DNA of 64,000 bases from contig NZ_PYBV01000009.1 in the NCBI RefSeq assembly GCF_003205615.1, positions 124,001 to 188,000 of the forward strand, read 5' to 3'. Positions 57,138 through 64,000 of the stretch are shown here, piece after piece (the first letter of the stretch is position 1; the number at the start of each line of letters is the position of its first letter). This DNA is from Micromonospora arborensis. Its GTDB lineage: Bacteria; Actinomycetota; Actinomycetes; Mycobacteriales; Micromonosporaceae. The notes beneath the pieces are model-generated. The model made no database searches and was not told where the DNA came from. It was given only the letters and a program-made list of their open reading frames with translations. Both the position numbers and the translations under genes were made by a program.

Positions 57138-58126
57138 TGGCCACGGAGACGCTCACCCTCGGCAAGGCCCTCAACACCGGCCTGCGCCGCGCCCTGGAGA
57201 ACGACCCCAAGGTCATCATCATGGGCGAGGACGTCGGCAAGCTCGGCGGCGTCTTCCGGATCACCGACGGGCTCCAGAAGGACTTCGGCGACCAGCGGGT
57301 GATCGACACCCCGCTGGCCGAGTCCGGCATCATCGGCACCGCGGTCGGTCTTGCCATCCGGGGCTACCGGCCGATCTGCGAGATCCAGTTCGACGGCTTC
57401 GTCTACCCCGCGTACGACCAGATCGTGTCGCAGGTGGCGAAGATGCACTACCGCTCGGGCGGCAGGCTCAGCATCCCCATGGTGATCCGGATCCCGTACG
57501 GCGGCGGCATCGGCGCGGTCGAGCACCACTCCGAGTCGCCCGAGGCGTACTTCGCGCACACGGCCGGCCTGAAGGTGGTGACCTGCGCCAACCCGCAGGA
57601 CGCGTACGTGATGATCCAGCAGGCCATCGCGTCGGACGACCCGATCGTCTTCCTGGAGCCCAAGCGGCGCTACTGGGAGAAGGGGCAGGTCGACCTGGAC
57701 GCGCCGCTGTCCGAGGCGTACCCCCTGCACTCGGCTCGGGTGGTGCGGCCCGGCACGGACGTCACCGTGCTGACCTACGGCCCGATGGTGCGGACCTGCC
57801 TGGAGGCGGCGACCGCTGCCGCCGAGGACGGCCGGGAGCTGGAGGTCATCGACCTGCGCTCGCTCTCGCCGCTGGACCTGACGGCGGCGTACGAGTCGGT
57901 GCAGCGCACCGGCCGCGCGGTGGTGGTGCACGAGGCACCGTCGAACATCGGCCTCGGCGCCGAGTTGGCTGCCCGGATCACCGAGAAGTGCTTCTACTCC
58001 CTGGAGTCGCCCGTGCTGCGGGTGACCGGCTTCGACACCCCCTACCCGGCCGCCCGGGTGGAGGAGGAGTACCTGCCCGACCTCGACCGGGTGCTCGACG
58101 CCGTCGACCGCACCTTCGGCTGGTGA
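57137..58126 (+). CDS. 2-oxoacid dehydrogenase E1 beta subunit
   Basis: A 329-residue E1beta. Recognised from ETLTLGKALNTGLRRALEND, the conserved GEDVGKLGGVFRITDGLQ, the DTPLAESGIIGTAVGLAIRG motif, FDGFVYPAYDQIVSQVAKMH and IRIPYGGGIGAVEHHSESPE. The C-terminal transketolase domain has EVIDLRSLSPLDLTAAYESV and FDTPYPAARVEEEYLPD. ATG 57137 shares a base with the E1alpha stop and the stop overlaps the E2 start, so the three genes are coupled. Forms a2b2 with the subunit encoded upstream. Confidence 0.95.
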   Translation: MATETLTLGKALNTGLRRALENDPKVIIMGEDVGKLGGVFRITDGLQKDFGDQRVIDTPLAESGIIGTAVGLAIRGYRPICEIQFDGFVYPAYDQIVSQVAKMHYRSGGRLSIPMVIRIPYGGGIGAVEHHSESPEAYFAHTAGLKVVTCANPQDAYVMIQQAIASDDPIVFLEPKRRYWEKGQVDLDAPLSEAYPLHSARVVRPGTDVTVLTYGPMVRTCLEAATAAAEDGRELEVIDLRSLSPLDLTAAYESVQRTGRAVVVHEAPSNIGLGAELAARITEKCFYSLESPVLRVTGFDTPYPAARVEEEYLPDLDRVLDAVDRTFGW

Positions 58127-59595
58127 GCGACATGTCCCGGATCAAGACGTTCAACCTGCCCGACCTGGGCGAGGGGCTGACCGAGGGCGAGATCCTGGCC
58201 TGGCTGGTCAAGGTCGGTGACACGATCGAGCTGAACCAGCCGATCGTCGAGGTGGAGACGGCCAAGGCGGCGGTGGAGATCCCGGCGAAGTGGGCCGGGC
58301 AGGTGCAGGCGATCTTCCATCCGGAGGGCACCACGGTCGAGGTCGGTTCGCCGATCATCGCGATCGACACCGACCCGGGCGCCGGCCCGCTGGAGGCGCC
58401 GTCGACCACGGCCACGGCCAGCGATGACCTGCCCACTCCGTCGGCGGCTTCGCTGGCGGCGGTGGAGGTGGCACCGGCCGAGGGCATGGTGGAGCCCGGC
58501 CTGATCGGCGGTCCGGCCCCGGGTGGTCGGACGGCGGTGCTGGTTGGCTACGGCCCGCGCACGACCGCCGCGAAGCGCCGCCCGCGCAAGGGCGCCGTCC
58601 CGGCGCAGGCCGCGGCGGCACCCGCTCCGGCGGCGCCGGCTCCGCAGCCGGTGGTCGCGCCCGTGACGGCTCCGGCTCGTAACGGGCAGGCCGCGACGGC
58701 GGCCGGCGGTCTGGTGCTGGCCAAGCCGCCGGTCCGCAAGCTCGCCAAGGACCTCGGGGTCGACCTCAGCACGTTGACCGGGTCGGGGCCGCTGGGCTCG
58801 ATCACCCGGGAGGACGTGCAGCAGGCGGCGAGCGGTGCCTCGGCGGTGGCCGTGGCCGAGCCGATCGCGACGGTGGCCGCCCCCAGCTTCGGCGCGGACC
58901 GCGAGCAGCGCATCCCGGTCAAGGGCGTCCGCAAGCTCACCGCCGAGAACATGTCCCGCTCGGCGTTCACCGCCCCGCACGTGACGGAGTTCCTGACCGT
59001 CGACGTGACCCGGGCGATGAAGGCGCTGGACCGGCTGCGCGGCCGGCGGGAGTGGCGCGACGTACGGGTCTCGCCACTGCTCCTGGTGGCGAAGGCGGTG
59101 CTGCTGGCGGTGCAGCGTCACCCGATGATCAACTCGACCTGGGCCGGCGACGAGATCGTGGTGAAGGAGTACGTCAACCTCGGCATCGCGGCGGCCACCG
59201 AGCGGGGCCTGATCGTGCCGAACATCAAGGACGCCGGCCGACTCTCGCTTCGGGAACTGGCGGACTCGCTGACCGATCTGGTGCAGACGGCGAAGTCCGG
59301 CCGTACCTCGCCGGCAGCCATGTCCGGCGGCACGTTGACCATCACCAACGTCGGCGTGTTCGGGGTGGACACGGGCACGCCGATCCTGCCGCCGGGCGAG
59401 TCGGCGATCCTGGCCTTCGGCGCGGTGCGGGAGATGCCCTGGGTACACAAGGGCAAGGTCAAGGTGCGTCAGGTCACCACGCTGGGGCTGAGCTTCGACC
59501 ACCGGATCATCGATGGCGAGCTGGGCTCGAAGTTCCTGCGCGACATCGGCGACTTCCTCGCGGACCCGGAGGCGGCGCTGCTCGCCTGGACCTGA
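58123..59595 (+). CDS. Dihydrolipoamide acyltransferase E2
   Basis: A 490-residue E2. N-terminal lipoyl domain (NLPDLGEGLTEGEILAWLVK) with the lipoylated lysine in VEVETAKAAVEI, an Ala/Pro-rich linker with basic AAKRRPRKGAVPAQ, the peripheral subunit-binding domain PPVRKLAKDLGVDLSTLTGS, and the acyltransferase domain ending in SFDHRIIDGELGSKFL (HxxxDG). Only one lipoyl domain. GTG 58123 overlaps the E1beta stop; ATG 58132 is an alternative. No E3 gene lies in the window. A perfect terminator follows. Confidence 0.95.
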   Translation: MSDMSRIKTFNLPDLGEGLTEGEILAWLVKVGDTIELNQPIVEVETAKAAVEIPAKWAGQVQAIFHPEGTTVEVGSPIIAIDTDPGAGPLEAPSTTATASDDLPTPSAASLAAVEVAPAEGMVEPGLIGGPAPGGRTAVLVGYGPRTTAAKRRPRKGAVPAQAAAAPAPAAPAPQPVVAPVTAPARNGQAATAAGGLVLAKPPVRKLAKDLGVDLSTLTGSGPLGSITREDVQQAASGASAVAVAEPIATVAAPSFGADREQRIPVKGVRKLTAENMSRSAFTAPHVTEFLTVDVTRAMKALDRLRGRREWRDVRVSPLLLVAKAVLLAVQRHPMINSTWAGDEIVVKEYVNLGIAAATERGLIVPNIKDAGRLSLRELADSLTDLVQTAKSGRTSPAAMSGGTLTITNVGVFGVDTGTPILPPGESAILAFGAVREMPWVHKGKVKVRQVTTLGLSFDHRIIDGELGSKFLRDIGDFLADPEAALLAWT

Positions 59596-59612
59596 TCGTT
59601 CGAGACGCCAGC

Positions 59613-59656
59613 CACGGCCGGTGTGCCTCGGGTTAACGCCCGGCACACCGGCCGTG
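59613..59656 (+). terminator. Terminator of E1/E2 operon
   Basis: Perfect 15-base arms CACGGCCGGTGTGCC and GGCACACCGGCCGTG with a 14-base loop, followed by TCGTTTA. Confidence 0.88.
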
Positions 59657-59706
59657 TCGTTTAGGCGACGGAAGCGTCGGCCAGACAGCCAGTTGACCTT
59701 TGATTG

Positions 59707-59732
59707 TTAGGCAGGTGTCTCAGCTCACCTAA
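59707..59732. promoter_or_regulatory. Inverted repeat upstream of the 45-aa gene
   Basis: TTAGGCAGGTG...CTCACCTAA, an imperfect repeat 81 bases before the start in an AT-richer stretch. TTAGGC (59707-59712) and TAATAA (59730-59735) have -35/-10-like spacing of 17 bases and may form the promoter, with the repeat as operator. Confidence 0.45.
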
Positions 59733-59813
59733 TAATCGATGGAAGTTGGCCGGGTTCTGCGGTTGAATAGATGCATCAGGGGCTGACAACCGAATAGCTA
59801 GGGGGACCCACCA

Positions 59814-59951
59814 ATGAGCATGATCGAGCGAATCCGCAACCACCGCGACGCCACCCGCCGCGCCCGTGCCATCGAGCACGCGCTGCGCTCGGCGAACTCG
59901 CCGGCAGTTCGCGAGGAACTCCTCGTCATCGCCCAGCGTCACATGAGCTGA
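59814..59951 (+). CDS. 45-residue small protein
   Basis: An ATG frame at 59814 behind CTAGGGGGA encodes 45 residues: MSMIERIRNHRDATRRARAI, then EHALRSANSPAVREELLVIA and QRHMS. It is basic, fully helical, without signal peptide. A promoter-like AT-rich stretch upstream and a perfect terminator (59983-60014) downstream bracket it as a monocistronic unit, which strongly argues for a real gene. Proteins of this look are widespread among actinomycetes as uncharacterised small proteins; function unknown. Confidence 0.75.
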   Translation: MSMIERIRNHRDATRRARAIEHALRSANSPAVREELLVIAQRHMS

Positions 59952-59982
59952 CGCTCCACAACTTCCTCACCTCCTCCAGATC

Positions 59983-60014
59983 GATGGCCCACCCGGCCCG
60001 CCGGGTGGGCCATC
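59983..60014 (+). terminator. Terminator of 45-aa gene
   Basis: Perfect 14-base arms GATGGCCCACCCGG and CCGGGTGGGCCATC with loop CCCG. Beyond it, 60015-60294 holds no recognised gene. Confidence 0.88.
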
Positions 60015-60294
60015 GGCGTTCCCCGGCCACCCGCCACCGGGATTCCGCCCTGCCGCAGCGCCCGGTACGGTGGGCTTCGGTCGCCGCCCGCCGACGGCGC
60101 AGAGGCCGAGCCGACACAAGCTGCTCGACATCGGCCGGCCACGGGGAGTGACGACCAGTGCTCCTTGGACGTGCCGTGCCACCACCCGATACCGTGCGGG
60201 GAGCCGGCACAGCGGTACGCCGGTGACGCCGGCAGCCACGCCGAGGAGACCGATCGGCACCGGCGAGCCGACATGTGATGGAGGAGGCGCACCC

Positions 60295-63045
60295 ATGACG
60301 TCCGAGGGCCCGCACCGCACCGGCCAAGAGCCGGACGAGGTGCCACCGGGCACCGGCGGACCGGCGCCGTACGGCGACCGCCCGGCGCAGCCGGACAACG
60401 GCCAGAACGCCGCCGGCCCCGACCTGGGCTGGGCGCCCCCACCACCGGCGCGACCCAACCCGTCGACGCCGGCATGGGCGACCCAGTCCGAGCAACCGCC
60501 GGCCCCCGCCTGGGGTGCCGCCCCTGCCCCGCAGCCCAACGACCCGGCGCAGCCAGCCTGGGCCGCTGGCGGTGGCGCGACCGAGCCGCCGCAGCAGCAA
60601 CCCGGCACCTGGCCCGGGAACGATGGCGCACCGGCTCCGGCGCAGCCAGCCTGGGCCGCACAGCAGCAGCAGGGCTGGGCGCCGGCCGAGCAGAGTGCGC
60701 CGGCTCCCACCTGGGCCCCGAGCGCCACCGAGCAGCCCGACTGGGCCCAGCCGGCCGCACGCGGCGCCGCGCAGGTGCCTCCGGCCACCACCGCCTGGCC
60801 CGCCCAGGAGGACCCGACCCGCTCCGGCGGCTGGGGTGGCGCGGCGCAGGCCAACCCGTCCGCCGGTGACTGGCGTGGGGCCGAGTCGCAGCAGCCCGAG
60901 CAGCAGCAGGCCGCCAACTGGCCCGGCGCCCAGCAGGACGACGCGTCCGGCAACGGCAACGGCAACTGGCCCGCTGGCACCGCCGCACAGGACGATCAGC
61001 CCGTGTGGACGCCGGCGGAGCAGTCGCCGCCGACGTGGGGCCAGCCCGCCGAATCGGCCGAGCAGTCCGCTCCCGGGTGGGGGCAGGCCGCCCAACCCAA
61101 CGCCGCCCGTGGCGCGGCCCAGGTGCCGGCACCGACGACGAACTGGCCCGCGCAGGACGACCCGGCCCGCTCCGGTGGGTGGGCCGCACAGCAGCAGCCG
61201 GCGCAGCCCGTCGGGTGGGGCGACGGCGACGCACGACCGGACCAGGCCGCCCAGCCGGCCGCCTGGGGCGATGCCGACGGCCGTCCGCAGCAGCCCGACT
61301 GGGTGCTCTCGCCACAGGACCAGCCCACCGAGCGCCCGGCGGAGCCGGTGGGGTGGACTGCCGCGGAGCAGAGCAGCCCTCCCGCCCGCGCCAGTGTCAG
61401 CGTGCCCGGCAACGACAGCGCACCCGGCTGGGCCGCCAGTCCGGACAACGCGGCGCAGAGCAACTCCGGTGTGCCGGAGGTCGAGCCGTGGGCACCCGGT
61501 GAGGTGTGGGGTCGCGCCGAAGCGGAAGCTTCCGCCCAGTCCCGCGGTGGCTGGGAGGCGGACCGGGGCGACGAGGCACCGGCCTACCAGCCCGGGCCCG
61601 CCCCGGGCATCTCGCCCGCGAACGCGGTGCCGCTGCCCCCGCAGGAGCAGCGTGTGCCAGGTGCCAGCCTGGCTGCTCTCCCGCCGGCCGACTACGCGCC
61701 CCAGGCCCAGTTCGCTCCGATTCCCGAGCAGCCCGCGTACGCCGAGCGGGAAGCCCCGGAGGCCGCCGCACCGTACGAGTCGGAGGCCGCCGGTTGGGGC
61801 CGGGCCGAGGAGGCTCCGGCCAGTGGCGCGGTGGTGCCCGCCCCGCGTACCTCTCCGGAGTCCGGAGCGGGCCGCGCGGTCATGCCGGTGTCGGACGCCG
61901 ATCCGGCAGCCAGCGCGGCGGCCCGGGCCACGGCGAGCGCTTCGGTGCCGTTGGCCAGCCGGGTGATGCCCCCGACCGACCAGGCCATCCGGCCGGCTGG
62001 CACGGCCTCACCGCAACCTCGGGTGTACGGCCGCCCGGCCCGACCCGAGCCGGAGAACGAGCCCGAGCCGGAGGCGTTCCAGGCCGACCCGGGTGCCGAG
62101 CGTCAGGGTGCGCCGGAGTGGCAGAACGACTCGCCACGTCAGGTCGCGCCGGACTGGCAGAACGAGCCGCCACGTCAGGTCGCGCCCGACTGGCAGAACG
62201 AGCCGCCACGTCAGGTCGCGCCCGACTGGCAGAACGAGCCGCAGCGGCAGGTCGGCCCTGGCTGGGGTGGTGAGCCTCCAGCCGAGCCGCGCTTCGAGGA
62301 CCGTCAGCCCACGCCGAACGCGTTCAACGAGGCCCCGTCGGCGCCTCCCGCGTTCCCGCCTGGCGTGCCGTCCTTCGTCGACGCCCCCGGCAACAACCGG
62401 CCGATGAACGGTGTTCGGCCGCACGCAGGTGCCGAGCGGCCGGTCGACCAGTTCGGCGGCCCGGGGTCGCCGGCCGCCGGTGCCGCCGCGGTGGACGGGA
62501 CGTCGGCCTTCGGCGGGCCGAGCTTCGGCGGTCCGGGTTCCAGCGGGCCGAGCTTCGGCGGGCCGGCCAGCGACCCGGTGCCGGGCGGCGGCTTCCCGCC
62601 GGCCTTCCCGCCACCGCAGCAGCCCGCGCCGTGGGGCCAGGAGGCCGGGCAGTCGGACCAGGGACGGTTCGACGCGTTCAAGCCGGACGCCGACGAGCCG
62701 AAGGCGGAGGCACCGACGCCGAAGGTACGCAACGGCCGGGTGCTGGCCGCGGTGCTGATCGCCGCGGTGCTCATCCTGGCGGTACCGCTCGGCCTGCTGT
62801 TGCTGCTCGGCAAGTTCGGCGGCGGCGAAAACGACGCACCGGCCTTCGACCCGGCGGTCGGCAGCTGCGTGAAGCAGTCCGGTGCGGGTGGTGCCTCGGC
62901 CGCGGACTGCGGCGAGGCGGGCGCTTTCACGATCGTCTCGAAGGTGGACGCGAAGGAGAAGTGCACCGACACGACGCAGCCCCACGTGGTGCTGCCGGGT
63001 GACGGCACCAACCGGGTGCTCTGCCTCAAGCCGGCCACGAAGTAG
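60295..63045 (+). CDS. Giant disordered single-TM protein with Cys domain
   Basis: A 916-residue protein from ATG 60295 behind GGAGGAGG. Residues 1-790 are low-complexity, rich in Pro, Ala, Gln and regularly spaced Trp (AQPAWAAQQQQGWAPAEQ, WAAGGGATEPPQQQPGTWPG), with 12-residue repeats (PRQVAPDWQNEP) at about 602-662. A TM helix follows near residue 817 (VLAAVLIAAVLILAVPLGLL), then a small extracytoplasmic domain with four cysteines (VGSCVKQSG, ADCGEAGAF, EKCTDTTQ, RVLCLKPATK). That tail resembles LppU/SCO3897-type domains. The cytosolic tryptophan repeats suggest a scaffold or phase-separating role (speculative). Confidence 0.78.
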   Translation: MTSEGPHRTGQEPDEVPPGTGGPAPYGDRPAQPDNGQNAAGPDLGWAPPPPARPNPSTPAWATQSEQPPAPAWGAAPAPQPNDPAQPAWAAGGGATEPPQQQPGTWPGNDGAPAPAQPAWAAQQQQGWAPAEQSAPAPTWAPSATEQPDWAQPAARGAAQVPPATTAWPAQEDPTRSGGWGGAAQANPSAGDWRGAESQQPEQQQAANWPGAQQDDASGNGNGNWPAGTAAQDDQPVWTPAEQSPPTWGQPAESAEQSAPGWGQAAQPNAARGAAQVPAPTTNWPAQDDPARSGGWAAQQQPAQPVGWGDGDARPDQAAQPAAWGDADGRPQQPDWVLSPQDQPTERPAEPVGWTAAEQSSPPARASVSVPGNDSAPGWAASPDNAAQSNSGVPEVEPWAPGEVWGRAEAEASAQSRGGWEADRGDEAPAYQPGPAPGISPANAVPLPPQEQRVPGASLAALPPADYAPQAQFAPIPEQPAYAEREAPEAAAPYESEAAGWGRAEEAPASGAVVPAPRTSPESGAGRAVMPVSDADPAASAAARATASASVPLASRVMPPTDQAIRPAGTASPQPRVYGRPARPEPENEPEPEAFQADPGAERQGAPEWQNDSPRQVAPDWQNEPPRQVAPDWQNEPPRQVAPDWQNEPQRQVGPGWGGEPPAEPRFEDRQPTPNAFNEAPSAPPAFPPGVPSFVDAPGNNRPMNGVRPHAGAERPVDQFGGPGSPAAGAAAVDGTSAFGGPSFGGPGSSGPSFGGPASDPVPGGGFPPAFPPPQQPAPWGQEAGQSDQGRFDAFKPDADEPKAEAPTPKVRNGRVLAAVLIAAVLILAVPLGLLLLLGKFGGGENDAPAFDPAVGSCVKQSGAGGASAADCGEAGAFTIVSKVDAKEKCTDTTQPHVVLPGDGTNRVLCLKPATK
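62101..62280 (+). repeat. 36-bp tandem repeat, five units
   Basis: Units begin CGTCAGGTCGCGCC and end GAGCCGCCA; the second, third and fourth units are nearly identical and the outer ones diverged. In frame, encoding RQVAPDWQNEPP. Expected to vary in copy number between strains. Confidence 0.95.
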
Positions 63046-63052
63046 CTGCACC

Positions 63053-63088
63053 GACGGCGGGGTCACGGGCAACCGTGGCCCCGCCGTC
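63053..63088 (+). terminator. Terminator of giant TM protein gene
   Basis: Arms GACGGCGGGGTCACGG and CCGTGGCCCCGCCGTC, one wobble mismatch, loop GCAA. Confidence 0.85.
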
Positions 63089-63207
63089 GTCGTACCCACC
63101 GCGACGACGGCCATACGAATGCGCCGCTCCAGCCACGGGTATCCCGTCGCTGGCCGCTGCCCCGACTTCGCGCCTGCCCCAGAGCCCGAGGCTCGGCCCA
63201 GCACGGG

Positions 63208-63267
63208 GTTGATCAAGAGGTATGCGTCACCGGAACCCGTCCTGATGACGCAAACTTCTTGATCAAC
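63208..63267. repeat. GTTGATCA palindromic intergenic element, copy 4
   Basis: Arms GTTGATCAAGAGGTATGCGTCA and TGACGCAAACTTCTTGATCAAC with two mismatches and a 16-base loop, between two same-strand genes. Same family as copies at 13518, 14620 and the half copy at 31694. Confidence 0.8.
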
Positions 63268-63350
63268 GAGACGTTGACTGGCAGCGGCCTGGCGGCCGGG
63301 GCACGGCGGCCGGGGACGCGGGGACGTGGGGGCGTGGCAGGCTGATGGGC

Positions 63351-64000
63351 ATGGGAACGACAGCGCGTGTACGTGCGCCCGAGCTACACGGCCGGCAGTG
63401 GCTCAACACGGGCGGCAAGAATCTGACCTTGCAGGATCTTCGCGGCAAGATCGTTTTGGCGGATTTTTGGACTTTTTGCTGCATCAACTGCCTCCACGTA
63501 CTCGATGAGCTGCGCCCGCTGGAGGAGAAGTACGGCGACGTGCTCGTCGTGATCGGTGTGCACTCGCCGAAGTTCGAGCACGAGAAGGACCCCGACGCCC
63601 TCGCCGCCGCCGTCGAGCGGTACGGGGTGCACCACCCCGTACTCGACGATCCCGAGATGGACATGTGGCAGCAGTACGCCGCTCGGGCCTGGCCGACCCT
63701 GTCGGTGATCGACCCCGAGGGTTACGTGGTGGCCACCATGGCCGGCGAGGGCCACGCCGAGGGGCTGGCCCGATTGATCGACGAGCTGATCGTCACCCAC
63801 GAGGCCAAGGGCACCCTGCACCGGGGTGACGGCCCGTACGTCCCGCCGCCGGCCCCGGAGACCGCGCTGCGTTTCCCGGGCAAGGCGGTCCCGCTGCCGA
63901 ACGGCAACCTGCTGGTCTCGGACTCGGCCCGGCACTCCCTGGTCGAGGTCGCAGCCGACGGCGAGACGCCGGTGCGCCGGATCGGCTCGGGCGAGCGGGG
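63351..64000 (+). CDS. Thioredoxin/NHL-repeat protein, partial at window end
   Basis: An open frame continuing past the window (over 216 residues seen), beginning at ATG 63351 (or 63345). Residues 10-160 form a thioredoxin-like domain of the NHLRC2 type: LADFWTFCCINCLHVLDELR has the CCINC redox motif and WPTLSVIDPEGYVVATMAGE the cis-proline strand; the rest, with PGKAVPLPNGNLLVSDSARH, is the first NHL-repeat beta-propeller blade. No signal peptide, so cytosolic. Function in redox sensing is unproven. Confidence 0.88.
   Translation, partial: MGTTARVRAPELHGRQWLNTGGKNLTLQDLRGKIVLADFWTFCCINCLHVLDELRPLEEKYGDVLVVIGVHSPKFEHEKDPDALAAAVERYGVHHPVLDDPEMDMWQQYAARAWPTLSVIDPEGYVVATMAGEGHAEGLARLIDELIVTHEAKGTLHRGDGPYVPPPAPETALRFPGKAVPLPNGNLLVSDSARHSLVEVAADGETPVRRIGSGER

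Noticed and set aside
59707-59732. Iron box (DtxR/IdeR type) from TTAGG...CCTAA
   Set aside because: The arms are too far apart for the 19-bp DtxR consensus; kept only as an unassigned inverted repeat.
62101-62280. CRISPR-like repeat array
   Set aside because: Contiguous 36-bp units in frame within a coding gene, no spacer sequences.

Overview
The window is about 70% GC chromosomal DNA from an actinomycete. The dnaK-grpE-dnaJ-hspR operon with HspR-type (HAIR) operators, a mycothiol-type DinB protein, SigE-type ECF sigma factors, frequent GTG starts and many proline-rich membrane proteins all point to Actinobacteria. The overall gene set and a GTTGATCA palindrome family fit a Micromonospora/Salinispora-like member of Micromonosporaceae (inference). 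No rRNA, tRNA, CRISPR array, integrase or transposase was recognised. The window looks like core chromosome with a few accessory patches.

Left part (1-12 kb): a DedA membrane protein; a TetR regulator divergent from an SCP2/acyl-CoA dehydrogenase pair, with a near-perfect palindromic operator between them; then a compact RiPP-like locus made of a 60-aa signal-bearing peptide, a strong intergenic hairpin, a TPR protein and a JmjC/cupin 2-oxoglutarate oxygenase. It is followed by an acyl-CoA synthetase, a DinB/DUF664 protein, an ECF sigma/membrane-anchored partner operon flanked by imperfect direct repeats, and an amidohydrolase.

Housekeeping block (12-27 kb): purD, an AbiEi/DUF559 protein, purA, a kinase-like protein, a proline-rich MinD/ParA ATPase, DUF3151, a LOG protein, class II aldolase, a holin-like protein, a second ECF sigma factor with a LytR-CpsA-Psr protein, a second DedA protein, ArsR and a PyrE-type transferase.

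Membrane block (27-35.5 kb): an SDR, three related multi-TM proteins with proline-rich tails, and a tight operon DUF4178-DUF2617-DUF4247-DUF350-membrane aminopropyltransferase. A second DUF4178 gene lies nearby.

Stress and transport block (35.6-49 kb): clpB with a HAIR operator, TetR/epoxide hydrolase with paired operators, a short GntR, a BNR-type lipoprotein with an apparent frameshift, a two-gene cation/proton antiporter system, and hspR-dnaJ-grpE-dnaK. The main chaperone and disaggregase genes thus appear to share HspR control.

Right part (49-64 kb): two overlapping dynamin-like GTPase genes, a conserved unknown, a PAP2 phosphatase, a proline-rich protein, a three-gene 2-oxoacid dehydrogenase operon (E1alpha, E1beta, E2), a 45-aa conserved-looking small protein, a giant disordered single-TM protein and a thioredoxin/NHL protein cut by the window edge. 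Most convergent or operon-end junctions carry long GC-rich hairpins read as terminators.
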